A stretch of DNA of 64,000 bases, from positions 5,704,001 through 5,768,000 of the forward strand of contig OU862913.1 in the NCBI GenBank assembly GCA_917880885.1, given 5' to 3'. The translations under genes were made by a program, and so were the position numbers. The stretch is from Limnephilus marmoratus. Lineage: Eukaryota; Arthropoda; Insecta; Trichoptera; Limnephilidae. This document shows, piece by piece, positions 53,058-63,655 of this stretch; within the stretch, counting starts at the first letter, position 1, and each line of letters begins with the position of its first letter. Below the pieces are notes generated by a model that searched no databases, was not told the origin of the DNA, and was given only the letters and a program-made list of their open reading frames with translations.

Positions 53058-53969
53058 ATGAATAATACTTGCCTTACGTGTTCAGAGGCTACTCTCTCAG
53101 CCGAGTCCGTTTTCGTGTGCGCACTGTGCAAAGGGACCTTTCATTTACATTGCGGAGGAGTCGCAGAGAGCTCTTACCGTCGACTCAGTAAGGAGCGCCG
53201 CGCCCAGATCAAATGCAAGGAATGTTTAACGGTACTACCTAATGTTAAAGTCAGCGGTACTGCACCTCCGGACAGTGAACTACTCGCTAAACTAATGGAA
53301 CAAAACACTCAAATTCTAGCAACTCTGGAAACAATGAGTAAACAGTACCAGGAGATTTTACTTCGTGTTCACGACCTTGAAGATAAAAATAAAATACTTG
53401 AAAAAAAGAACAATAACCTCGAAGCGAGACTTGAAGCTATTGAAAACCACATGGAACAGATTGATAGACAAAGCCGATCAAGAAATGTGGAGATTAGAGG
53501 AATCCCTGAAACCAGCGGGGAAAACCTAAATAATATTTTATTCAATATTAAAAAAATCATTAGCTCAAACGATGCTACCAATATTGATTCAGCCTACCGC
53601 ACCACACTAAAAGTCTCCAAAGATAAATGCAGGCCCATCTTAATAAAATTCAAATCCACTATCTACCGATATGATTTCCTGGAAGAAGTAAAAAGGTTCA
53701 ACAAGCAAGCTGAAAATCGAGAAGGCAAACTAAACACCACCCTCATCGGATTGACAGGACCAAGCTCCCCTATATACATTTCCGAACACCTGACATTTCA
53801 GGCGAAGCACCTATGGTTTCTTGCTCGCAAGGCTAAACGCGAAAACCTTTTCAAATTTGTTTGGACCAGAGGTGGTCAAGTATATATCCGAAAAGAAATT
53901 GGAACTCCTGTCATTATTGTTAATGACAAAAATAAGCATCTTTTATCTCCCTCACTCACTAACTTATAA
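53058..53969 (+). CDS. LINE-B ORF1 with PHD-like finger and coiled coil
   Basis: 303 residues, intact. Residues 5-55 form a Cys4-His-Cys3 PHD-like finger (CLTCSEA...CALCKGTFHLHC...CKEC). Residues 75-140 are a coiled coil (EDKNKILEKKNNNLEARLEA) likely to trimerise or dimerise. An RRM-like domain has SRSRNVEIRGIPETSGENL and RPILIKFKS. The C-terminal part, PSSPIYISEHLTFQAKHLW and FVWTRGGQVYIRKE, resembles the baculovirus FP-like C-terminus seen in many insect LINE ORF1s. It would bind element RNA; the PHD-like finger might target chromatin (inference). Confidence 0.9.
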   Translation: MNNTCLTCSEATLSAESVFVCALCKGTFHLHCGGVAESSYRRLSKERRAQIKCKECLTVLPNVKVSGTAPPDSELLAKLMEQNTQILATLETMSKQYQEILLRVHDLEDKNKILEKKNNNLEARLEAIENHMEQIDRQSRSRNVEIRGIPETSGENLNNILFNIKKIISSNDATNIDSAYRTTLKVSKDKCRPILIKFKSTIYRYDFLEEVKRFNKQAENREGKLNTTLIGLTGPSSPIYISEHLTFQAKHLWFLARKAKRENLFKFVWTRGGQVYIRKEIGTPVIIVNDKNKHLLSPSLTNL

Positions 53970-54152
53970 ACAAAGCTCCTTTAACTACAAAACTTACCTT
54001 CATATACTTTTAAATTTTTCCTATTTTTCTTTTATAAACAGCAGTAAAATATTATTATATGTTTCTAGCACAAAGACACTATTTTTATGCGATATGTCTA
54101 AACCATTTATATATTTAATGCAACTGATTCTGTTAGGTTACAAATATTTTAA

Positions 54153-57147
54153 ATGGAAGAAATAGCTGATCAATTGGATAATTTGACGCCAATTCAATGT
54201 AAAGAAACAAACAGTAATCTAGAAGTTCAACAAACATTATCTCAATCAGCCTTAAAAATCTTCTCAATGAATATTAGAAGCATAAACCGTAATTTTAACG
54301 AATTATTGATAGTTCTCACAGACCTGAACTCCAACTTTGACATAATAATTTTGAGTGAATGCTGGATCAATGAAAATTACCTTCCCAAAAACATAATAAA
54401 CTACACCCACTACAACACACAGAATAACATAACCCAAAATGATGGTGTTATTATATATATAAAAAATCACTTACCTCACACAGTAAACGAAATCATAATC
54501 AACCAATCCAACTGTCTCAAAATTGTTATAGATAAACACGTAACCATATTTTCAATTTATCGATCACCAGCCACATCTAACATAACCCCTTTTTTAAATT
54601 CACTAAACCAAATTTTATCTTGTGTAACTGATTGTGATAATCTCCTTATTATTGGTGACGTTAATATAAATATAATTAATTCCATGCATCCTCAAGCCAA
54701 TGATTACATAAATCTGCTAACTTTTCAAGGTTTTGTCCCAGCCATCACAGCACCCACCAGAGTATCTGGCTCGTCTGTAAGTTGTATTGATCACGTATTT
54801 TCAAAATGCAAATTAAAAACTATATCTCTTGTATATCAATGTACCGTCACAGATCACTACGCTACCATAACTTCTCTTTCTCACAAAGTACATAAACCAC
54901 AACCGCACGAAATTCCAAAAAATAAAATATCATATACCATACTTTTTGAGCTGGTTTCACAAGAAAATTGGTCGAATCTTTACAAACAAAATGATCCTAA
55001 TTTAGCCTGTGAATCTTTTGTCCAAACACTTCAGAACCACCTAACCAACGCTACATCCAACACACCAGACAAAACTAAACATTATGACACGAAACTCAAA
55101 CCTTGGATAACTGTTGGTATTCTTCATTCTATACGTAAGCGTGATAAACTCCACGCACTCTGTAAAAAAAAATCCCAACGACCATGAATCCCACTTATTT
55201 TACAAGAAATATAGAAATGTTTGCAAGAAAATTACTTCAAAGGCCAGAGAAGATTACTATAAAAAACAAATCATAAAAGCCGAAAACGACAAGAAAAAAA
55301 TATGGAGTATTATCAAGGACATATCATATACTAGACAAATGACTGCACCCATCAATAAGATTAACATTGAAGGCCGATCACTAACAAATACACGTAATGA
55401 CTCCGTAAAAATCGCAGACCATTTCAATAAATTTTTCACCTCAATCGGATCTAGCCTTTCAAATAATATCTTAACTAGAAATAATGTTTCGGAACATGAC
55501 CTAGCAAACAAAATATCCCTGTCTCATCTGAGTTATACTCCATTTGTTTTCACTCCTACCACAGAACTGGAAATTATAGAAATCATCACATCATTAAAAA
55601 ATAGCCATTCAACAGGAGTAGATAAAATCTCTTCTAAACTCGCTAAACATTTAAAAACCCTTATTGCCAGCCCTCTCAAACATATTATAAACTTAAGCCT
55701 CCAATCAGAAATATTCCCAAAATCACTTAAACATGCCTCTATCATCCCTATTTTCAAATCAGGTGACAGATCTTCCCTAAATAGTTACAGGCCTATATCG
55801 TTATTGAGCACTATATCCAAAATTTTTGAAAAAGTAGTAAAACTAAGACTCCTCAAATTCCTCGAGGACAATAAAATTCTTTCGAAAAACCAATACGGTT
55901 TTCGTAAAGATTGCAGTACTGCTGATGCAATTGCAACCTTTACCAAACTGATATCAGATAACCTCGATAAAGGCAATAAACCTCTTGCTGTCTTTCTAGA
56001 TCTGTCTAAAGCCTTCGATACTATTTCCCACCACATTCTTTTAAAAAAACTCCAACAGATTGGGATAGAAGGTACTGCTCTGAAATGGTTTAAAAACTAC
56101 CTCACACAGAGATCACAAACAACCGTCATCCACTCTAATCAAGAATATAGGAGTAAATGCTTGCCTATCTCCTATGGCGTGCCCCAAGGGAGTGTTCTAG
56201 GCCCGCTCTTATTTCTCATTTATATGAACTCCTTATTGAATTTGGATATTGAAGGTAATATAATATCTTTCGCTGATGACACTGTTATCATATTTACAAG
56301 TAAAATATGGAAAATAACAATCGAGAAAGCAAATTTTGGACTGAGCAAAATTAAAAAATGGCTAGACTCTAACCTCCTCACCCTAAATATTCAAAAAACA
56401 CAATATATGCATTTCTCAATGCGAAAATTCACTCTCCCAGAAAACCTTCCTAAACTAATCATTCACACTTGCCCACAAAATCTAGACAATCCCTCACTAT
56501 CTCTTTCAAACAGCTGTTCATGCCCAATTCTCAAACCTTCTAATGAAATAAAATACCTAGGGGTAATTATAGATAACCATCTACGCTGGGAGGCCCAAAT
56601 CGACTCCATAACAAAGAGACTCCGTAAGTTATGCTATATTTTTTATTCTATTCGGTCAATCCTTGACATAAAAACACTCAGAAGTGTTTATTTTGCTCTG
56701 TTTCAATCTATAGCAACATACGGCATTATAGGATGGGGAGGTTGTGCAGCATCCATTCTCTACCCTCTAGTGACCATTCAAAAACTTTTGTTAAGGATCA
56801 TTTTTAAATGTTCCCCTTCTCATCCATCAGAGCCACTTTTCAGAAAACTAGCTGTCTTAGACATTCGCCAATTGTACATTAAGATAGTTCTCATCCATAT
56901 CTGGAAAAATGGTTTGATAAAATCCACACAAAAAGATATACATACGCGTTACTCAACTCATGCAAAATGCACAATCCCTACAACAAAAACAACTTTTTCA
57001 CAAAGGCAATACTCATACATCGCACCTAAAATATACAACGAACTAAATAACAACATCAAAAAATCTAGTACACTTACTCACTTTGCAACTGGTGTCCAAA
57101 TATGGATATCCGTAAAGGGTCGACAGTTTTTTAAAGAATTTCTTTAG
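54153..57147 (+). CDS. LINE-B ORF2, endonuclease-RT, one frameshift
   Basis: Endonuclease: KIFSMNIRSINRN, IIILSECWINE, IIGDVNINI (Val replaces the usual Phe in GDFN), VSCIDHVFS and TVTDHYATI. After LKPWITVGILHSIRKRDK an A9 run (55164-55172) shifts the frame by one base: upstream reads CKKKSQRP-stop, downstream KKNPNDHESHLFYKKY. RT is otherwise open to 57147: NSHSTGVDKISSKL, YRPISLLSTISKIFEK, FLDLSKAFDTISHH, YGVPQGSVLGPLLFLIY, SFADDTVIIF (FADD catalytic box) and KYLGVIIDNHLRWEAQI. Only this slip prevents a full-length product; it could be a real mutation or a homopolymer error. Confidence 0.93.
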
Positions 57148-58500
57148 AAAATTTATTTGAAGAGAATTATATCATTGCCAATCTTTGATTTATTTAAATA
57201 CAAGCTTGGTGGGAAACAAAGGTCACGTGTCATTATCCGTAATTCAAATTTAATTTTGTCTTAGCATTACATTATCGTTTTCTGATATTTTCTGCTAGAA
57301 CAGGGATAGATATTTAATCCTATTATGAAGGTCAACTTTTGCCTAAACCGCTTTTGCAATAACGCTAGCAGCTAAACTACATTTGACTCGATAAAATGAT
57401 ATATCGAATCATAAAAAATATTTCTAACTACTAGCACACTAAAATATATTTTTTTCCACTTGTTAAGGAAAAATATTTCTTAATTTTATTTAACATGCTG
57501 TCCTCTTCTCGTGGCATACATACTTATTTTTTTTGTGAAAATGTGTTTTGCCATTGTGGAAACATCATCTGCAAATTATTGATAATTGTAAAATATAATA
57601 TGTCATTATAACTTCATTTATCTGGAGGATAACATCATTTTATTTTATTTTCATTGTGAAAATATGATAAAACTTTCAACTTTTTTATAAAATACCTATG
57701 GGAGAAGAAAAACAATGCTTAACCCTTTCCACTCTAAGTATTCTTTTGTTTTTATTACACCAGCGCTTTAGTTAAGCGAAATTGCATTTTTTTAAAGTTT
57801 AAAAAAAAAAAAAAAGTTTTTAGTTGTTTTTTGTAAATAAAATTGATATCGGTTTATATACCCCTAATAATTTTTTTTGGTTGTAATCACTAAAATATAA
57901 ATAGCCAAAAGTTTAAATACTTTTAAAAACAAAACTAATTCTTTAAAACTGTTTGGCACCACTGTGTACTAGTGCCTACATCTACATGTTTACGTACTCA
58001 GAGCCCCGTGCCACCAGAAAACCACTGTAACAATAATAATTTACTCTAGTGACCAGTGTAATTCGCCGGACTCGAAACATAAATTTATTCCAAAATTTAT
58101 TTGTACAAAAATTGGTTTGAAATAATGTACCTACCAATATAACCACGTACACACAGATCTTCATTATAATCGCTATCATTTCCTACTTGCATTCTCTAGG
58201 TATAAAGTACTTACTTCGACTTTATATATTTTATAATTATATCATTTTTATATTCTTTCATGTATTGCTTTCTATGTTCTATACTTTTCATATTATTTTT
58301 ATATTCTACTATCATACTCTACAGTCATTTATTGTTTCCATACTCTTTAGTCATTTACATTCTTTTATATTCATTCGTATTCTTTAAATTTCTTTAATAT
58401 TATTTTATATAATATGTATATTTATATATTTTTATATTATTTTTTTTATATTCCCGCACATTTCTTTATATTGCATCTGTTAATATACTGTATATAAAAA

Positions 58501-58542
58501 TCGACTACCACAACACAGGCATGTGCCTAGTATGGTGGTCGA
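58501..58542 (+). other. LINE-B 3' UTR stem-loop
   Basis: TCGACTACCA pairs with TGGTGGTCGA (one G-U). Inside is a second stem, AGGCA-TG-TGCCT. It lies about 50 bases before the A-rich end. Position and shape parallel the LINE-A hairpin, although the sequences differ. Confidence 0.7.
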
Positions 58543-58813
58543 AAATTCCCCAATTTATGTAACGAATATTTCAAAGAATAAAGAAACTTAAAAAAATTAT
58601 CTTATTAAAAACCTTGTATTTTGTTTAGACAACGTGTAGAAATCAAAAATATCCAATGTTGACTTGAAAAAGTAAAATTTAGGGCAATCTTACAGGAATT
58701 AACACGCAGGATTCACACATTTTTAAAGTTTACGATTTTATAATATTTTTTTTTATAATTCCTACAAATATGTGATAATCAACAAAAGATAGGTTAATTT
58801 ATTAACTATATAG

Positions 58814-58965
58814 AACTATAATCAGTTTGCATGTCTTCATATTAAAATTCGGAGATATGATTTTTTCAATGTCGGCGGAAAAAATTCAAAATGTACTCGA
58901 AAATGTCACGAGCAATCGAGGGCAAAAGTTATAAAACGCGCTGTCGTTCCAGTGGTTATGCAACG
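58814..58965 (+). CDS. Possible internal exon of an unrecognised gene
   Basis: The frame open from 58814 includes CTRKCHEQSRAKVIKRAVV and ends VPVVMQ plus two bases at CAACG|GTGAGTCC, a near-perfect donor. Joined to the exon at 59150 the frame continues without a stop. There is no ATG in this frame, so it would be an internal exon or start elsewhere; the 5' boundary is unknown. No domain is recognised. Confidence 0.25.
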
Positions 58966-59149
58966 GTGAGTCCTATTTTCCTTATTCCAATCTGGGCTTA
59001 TCTAATTTTCCAAAAGCCCAGATCTGAACTATCGACTGACTATCCATCAGGTTTGCGAGTGTATGCTATTTAATCGTCCCGTATAACTTAGCGATTTCAC
59101 GTAGTTTCGGGACTGGTCCTTCGAGGGCTGCGTAGGTTTTGCTTTGCAG

Positions 59150-59393
59150 CATTTACCGCCAATTAACAGTGGAGTCGCAGTTTCGCGACACCAGGTATAT
59201 TCTACACTATATTTTTCTGAACATCGTCTTTCAATTAACACCCGAACCATCATATCATGCATACCATTGTGCCCACGCTCAGAGATTGTGTCATGCTCTC
59301 CTACATCCAGAACATTACTCGGATACCGAGTATTGGCGCGCAGGATTCTACAAAGTTCCGGATGGGATGTTATTTGAACACCCAGATGTGTAA
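59150..59393 (+). CDS. Possible last exon of an unrecognised gene
   Basis: The acceptor GGTTTTGCTTTGCAG ends at 59149. With the first base completing the split codon, the exon encodes IYRQLTVESQFRDTRYILHY, then FQLTPEPSYHAYHC, HALLHPEHYSDTEYWRAGF and YKVPDGMLFEHPDV, with stop TAA 59391-59393. Mixed amino-acid use and the 184-bp GT-AG intron favour a real gene. I recognise no family, so it could also be a fortuitous frame or part of an unknown element. Confidence 0.35.
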
Positions 59394-59796
59394 TTATTGT
59401 TAGTCAGGGGTGCCCAAACTTGAACTACTGGCGATCTACCTCAATATTATTCGACTCCGAAGGATCGCTTCGACTATGACAGGCTGCAAGTATGTGTTCA
59501 TCTAGGTAGGCATTTTAGTACTTCAACCACAGATTTTCAAACGCCAAGGGGGGGGGGGGGGTGTAGAAATTGCGACCTCATTTTATATCCCATATGACAA
59601 GAATTCTTCCAATAAAAATCATGTTTATAAATCTACTTAAAAGCTACTACAAATTTGTAACTGCTTTCGGAGATCGAGAATGGTATCCATGTAAAAAGAT
59701 TTAGAATGATATTTAATTTATAGTTAGGTATATTGTGAACACAAAACTAGTCAAAATTAAATCTGTATGCGGTGAATTAAAACTACACTCCAAACA
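59394..59796. other. Intergenic DNA with a G run
   Basis: No frame is recognised. A run of 13 G lies near 59549. Confidence 0.4.
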
Positions 59797-60650
59797 TTAA
59801 AATGGTATATCTTTGATTCTGGCGGTGTGAGGTAATTCTACTTGATTAACATTGGATGCTTCAAAATCACATATGTGCAATATTTGACGTATACTATCTG
59901 AGAAATAATTTACATTTTGGTTTGTTACACTTTCCACTGTCTGTCCCTTTAACACATATCGTGAGATGACATCATCACCATTACTTTTAGTTTTTCTTCC
60001 CAACATTTTATTTATTTCATCCCAGGTTTGCTTAGTATTAAACTATATTTGAATTTATCTTTAAAAAACAATTTTTTCTCTTAGTAATTCTTTTGTTGAC
60101 ATTATTTCGCATGGACTTGTATTCATTTTCATAAATTTTATTAAGAGGAAAATTCTTCCACCTTCGAAACAATAAATCCCTTTTTTATTATCTCTAAAAT
60201 ATCAGTAGTTATCTATTTTTTGATTGCATGGGGTCTTTTGGTTGGTTTTTCAAAAAATGACTCAGTTCTTTTTTCATACAAATTAATGAAATTATTTTTA
60301 TTTTTATTTTTATTTTAACTTTATGAGAAAAACCTCAAATTGTAATATTTAATTAAACGAAGACAATGTAAGCGAAAGTCAGTCGAAAATCTGAGAACAG
60401 AAAAATCAGATAAAGATATTGACATATATATATCATGTCCCAGCGGTGTCAATATCTTTTTCTGATTTTTCTGTTCTCAGATTTTCGACTGACTTTCGCT
60501 TATATTGTTTTCGTTTAATTAAATTATTTTTAATTTGTTCATACAAAATATTACTTTCTTGTTCATTAAGTAACGAATTCCGGTCTATTTCTCGTATGTG
60601 ATTATCAATATGTTTTTGGGACAAAATAGTTATCTTCTTCATTTTTTAGT
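59797..60650 (-). pseudogene. LINE ORF2 fragment (endonuclease-RT linker), SINE-interrupted
   Basis: On the minus strand, IREIDRNSLLNEQESNILYE (60640 side) is separated by the SINE palindrome from INLYEKRTESFFEKP, TTDILEIIKKRDLLFRRWK, TWDEINKMLGRKTKSNGDD and NVNYFSDSIRQILHICDF. This order (linker with II..RDLL.RRWK, then W..IN..LG) is typical of the region between endonuclease and RT in Jockey-group LINEs. Several stops and shifts are present and neither catalytic domain is included. Confidence 0.65.
60347..60524. mobile_element. Head-to-head SINE tail palindrome
   Basis: Arms of 78 bp (60347-60424 and 60447-60524) are inverted copies of the SINE tail also seen at 8231-8300 (TTTAATTAAACGAAGACAAT ... 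GAAAAATCAGAT). A 22-base spacer retains GTCCCAGCGG, a piece of the tRNA-like head, attached to the right arm. Two truncated copies inserted in opposite orientation, or one copy inverted and duplicated, would explain it. Confidence 0.88.
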
Positions 60651-60671
60651 GGTTCTTTTTGCACATCATAT

Positions 60672-61732
60672 TTAACCCTGGATTGCAAACCTTCATCGAT
60701 TCGATGGGCAGCGCTAAGAAATATCGCTGTCTCTTTTTAACGCCGTGTCCGAATGTGTTGTATCGGCTAGCCAACTAAGTCGCCGGTGAGCCCGTTGCAA
60801 TGACGCACGCAGTGAACAGGTAAGCATCACAGATTTTGAGATACTTGACCTTTGCCCGTCGATCCGACGGATGGTTAGCTTTAAAACGTCAGTATTTTAA
60901 TTCGAGTGCGCGTGAATATTTCACTCTAAATTAGTAATTATTTTTAGATTTAGAATATTTTAGATAAAGAAGATGAAATAATTAATCTACTACATCAAGA
61001 ACTAAATAGCGATGCCATGGATGATAGTTCTGCTAGTGAAACCGAAGATTTGGTGTCGGAGAATGATGTGTGGAGTGATGAAATTTATGAACCATTAAAT
61101 TCCGAGGAATGCAATTTTTTTTTCGGTTTTCTCGATCTCCAGGTCGAGAAAACCGCAAAAGGAAAACGTGTGGATAGTGCCACTATAAGAAAAAGCGAAT
61201 GATCAAAAGTATGTGCACCAACTGTAACGTTGCGATATGCGGTAAACATAAAGTTGATTTTATGTCACTTGCGCCAAAGAAAAATGATTTATTTGACGTT
61301 TTAATTACTTTTGTATGTTTTTACGTTCCATATGAAGCCAAAAAACTGATAGTTTTATTTTCATTTACTAATTGATTCTCTTCTCAACTCCAAAAAGCGT
61401 TATTTTGAGAAAATAAAAAACACGTTTCATTTCAACAATTTTCACGCATTTATAAGTTAATAATTTTATTCAAAAGGGGAAACTGCTTATCTATTATTAT
61501 TTTCAAAGTAGAATTTCTTTATTGTATTGATTGATTTGTTATAACGAATTTAATTTTGGAGATTGCTGCATTAGATACTCACCTAGGGAGAATGCTGCTT
61601 TTGTTTCTCACACGTGTGGAGATATGTCTTTGATACTGACAAATAAATATGACGTCACCAATAATGGACCGACCAAATCACAGGGAAGTTCGTGATTATT
61701 ATTAACGCACCAAATTTAAATGTCCGGGTTAA
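60672..61732 (+). mobile_element. piggyBac remnant, internally deleted
   Basis: TTAA at 60672-60675 and 61729-61732 flanks ends starting CCCTGGATT and, on the right, the complement of CCCGGACATT. This gives short imperfect TIRs. Inside are the acidic transposase N-terminus and its C-terminal Cys-rich domain, joined without the catalytic core. Confidence 0.75.
60970..61300 (+). pseudogene. piggyBac transposase, N-terminus fused to zinc finger
   Basis: The acidic start, EDEIINLLHQELNSDAMDDS then ETEDLVSENDVWSDE, is typical of piggyBac N-termini and continues to EPLNSEECN near 61115. After an inverted filler (61124-61135) the C-terminal domain follows in another frame: GRENRKRKTCG, a TAG, CHYKKKRMIKSMCTNC and NVAICGKHKVDF. 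These are the Cys/His residues of the Cys-rich domain. All DDE catalytic residues are deleted. Confidence 0.75.
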
Positions 61733-61940
61733 ATTTTCCCCCCAAAAAAAAAAAGAAGGAAAAACTAAACCCTTTCATACACTTCCCCAAATGATCATCT
61801 AGTGAATCCACGCTACGCAATTGCACTATATAAGTATTATAAATACAAAACAATACAAGAACAACATGTCAACCCACTAGAGACCAAATGGGAATATAAT
61901 TCACCGACTCCAGATATTTTCATATCAGAGGGTTCGGCTT

Positions 61941-62041
61941 TGTGGCATTTCTAATTGAACCTTTATAGGTTTAATTAGAAATGCCACATGTTTTAAAAGG
62001 TTCAATTAGAAATAAAATGTTTTATTTCTAATTGAACCTTT
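61941..62041. repeat. Two adjacent long hairpins
   Basis: Hairpin 1 pairs TGTGGCATTTCTAATT (61941) with AATTAGAAATGCCACA (ending 61988), then one G-T and AACC/GGTT around a 6-base loop. Hairpin 2 (61996-62041) has perfect 22-bp arms, core AAAGGTTCAATTAGAAATAA, with a 2-base spacer. Both are built from the same phrase, CATTTCTAATTGAACCTTTA, in alternating orientation. They abut the 3' end of the R2-like LINE. Confidence 0.92.
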
Positions 62042-62042
62042 A

Positions 62043-62970
62043 TAGGATTTATATCATACTGATCCCTCAATATAAATATTTAAAAAAACTTTTGTAATCC
62101 TACATGTATTTAAAATTACTGATTTTTGCATTTTTATATAGAAATTCTTTGACAAATCTAATATGCTTAATTTTTCAATCAGATTCCTAGGTATTATGCC
62201 AGTGACCCAAATAACAAATGGTAATATTTTTATAGTCCGAGAATGCCAAATTCTTTTAATCTCATTTCCTAAATCTGTGTATTTTCTTATTTTTTCAGAA
62301 ACAGTTTTTTGAATATTACAGGAATTTGGAATAGCTACATCAATGATATAAGTTATTTTTTTAAATTTTGTCATGTAAAACTATGTCAGGTCTATTATGA
62401 CTAATTATTCTGTTAGTATAGTTTTATCATAATATATTTTATAAAATTCATTTTCTAAAAATGAATTTGGTTCATATTCATAATATGGTACTATATTACG
62501 GCAGTCAATCAAGTTATGTTTAATTACCAAACTTTGGTGAATTATTTTAAAAACCTGATTGTGCCTAAATGTGTACTCGGACGGCGCTAATATAGAACAT
62601 CCCGACATAATATGTTCTATAGTTTCCGGAAAAGCCAAACATTTTCTACACAAATCATTAATTTGATTTATATCTTTTATTATATGCTTCCTATAATTTT
62701 TAGTATTAATGACTCTATCTTGAATGGCAAGCATAAATCCTTCTATTTCTGCGCTCAACTCTTCAATGCTCAACCATTTGTTTGACGAAAGATTGTCAAC
62801 ATACGTTTGGTTGAGGTAATTGAAGTGTTTTGCATGAATAATTTTATTTGACCAGGAATCTAATAATTCCTGGTTAGTATTTATAAGAATGTTGGCATTC
62901 TCGTCATATAAATTTAATGGTGTAATGTTTATATCTGCCTTGCAAATTATTTTGTGCATTTCTGAAAATG
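62043..62970 (-). pseudogene. R2-group LINE C-terminus with REL endonuclease
   Basis: The minus strand encodes the region after RT of a site-specific-type LINE: a CCHC finger, CRKCLAFPETIEHIMSGC, then the restriction-like endonuclease motif NRPDIVLHDK and YIIDVAIPNSCNIQKTV. YTDLGNEIKRIWH, VIWVTGIIP and MQKSVILNTCRI follow. The RPD...DV pattern is the PD-(D/E)XK-like site of R2-group elements. Two frameshifts flank the RPD block (about 62405 and 62355). RT and DNA-binding parts upstream are missing, so it is a 5'-truncated dead copy. Confidence 0.8.
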
Positions 62971-63127
62971 AAATCTTTTTATTAAGATTTTAATTTAAGT
63001 ATAATTAAAATAAAAATAGGTTTTGTAATGTACTCATAGAGAATAGAATTTGGGAGGCGGGTATGGGTACCGCCACCTCGAGAACCATTTATTGGATAAA
63101 CAATACCTCTGCCATAGATATGATTTT

Positions 63128-63655
63128 AGATTTTCACGGCCAAAAGTATTTTCGTTATTTGTTATTTTTTTATTTATTTATTTTTATTTTTTTTTATTTT
63201 AGCATATAAAATATAATATACATTTAGATAATGTAGTAATTTGCGTACATGTTCATTTTAAAATACGTTAATACCACTCTTCCATGGAAGCATTAGCTTG
63301 TGTCTGGAAGAGTAGTGTACATTTTTAATGCTATATTTAAGTTCTTAAATTACAATGTGAATGTAAAAAACAATAAGTTGTAAGTTCGGTGATATGTAAA
63401 TAGTTGCTAAAAACAATACAAAATTTAACTTATTTGAAGAACAGAGTATCACTTGGAAACTGAGTTATAAGTAGTTGTTCTTGAGATTAGATTATTATTA
63501 TTGGGGTGTTTTGCCTTGTTGCGCTACCTCCTTCTTTAGCCACAGTTTCGGACACTGCAACGCTGTTCCAAACGTTTGCTTTGGCACTTTGGCTAAAGAA
63601 GGAGGTAGCACAACACGGTATAACACCCCAAAAACAAATAACGAAAACCTCTGTT
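63128..63655. mobile_element. Fold-back MITE interrupted by a LINE-A fragment
   Basis: The left outer end, TTTTCACGGCCAAAAGTATT (63128), and the right part from GGGGTGTTTTGCC (about 63500) to ACACCCCAAAAACAAATAAC (63640) are the two sides of the family seen at 11480. The LINE fragment lies between ...GTTATTTGTTAT and ...TTGGGGTG. The inner arms GCTACCTCCTTCTTTAGCCA are intact and inverted. Confidence 0.8.
63164..63495 (-). mobile_element. LINE-A 3' UTR fragment
   Basis: It is the reverse complement of 35880-36240, including TTTCCAAGTGATACTC, CAACTTATTGTTTTTTACATT and the hairpin. A T-rich run (63164-63200) represents its poly(A) tail. It has small deletions relative to LINE-A and is 5'-truncated. 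Confidence 0.9.

Larger units (their letters stand above)
52820..58600 (+). mobile_element. Near-complete non-LTR retrotransposon, LINE-B
   Basis: A 5' UTR of about 240 bp, ORF1 (53058-53969), a 183-bp spacer, ORF2 (54153-57147, one frameshift) and a long AT-rich 3' UTR are present. The 3' UTR ends at AATAAAGAAACTTAAAAAAA near 58597. The right edge rests on this A-rich end and the hairpin at 58501; the left edge is approximate and no target duplication was seen. Same broad group as LINE-A (shared LKPWIT..GIL.SIR.RDKL linker) but a distinct ORF1. Confidence 0.85.
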
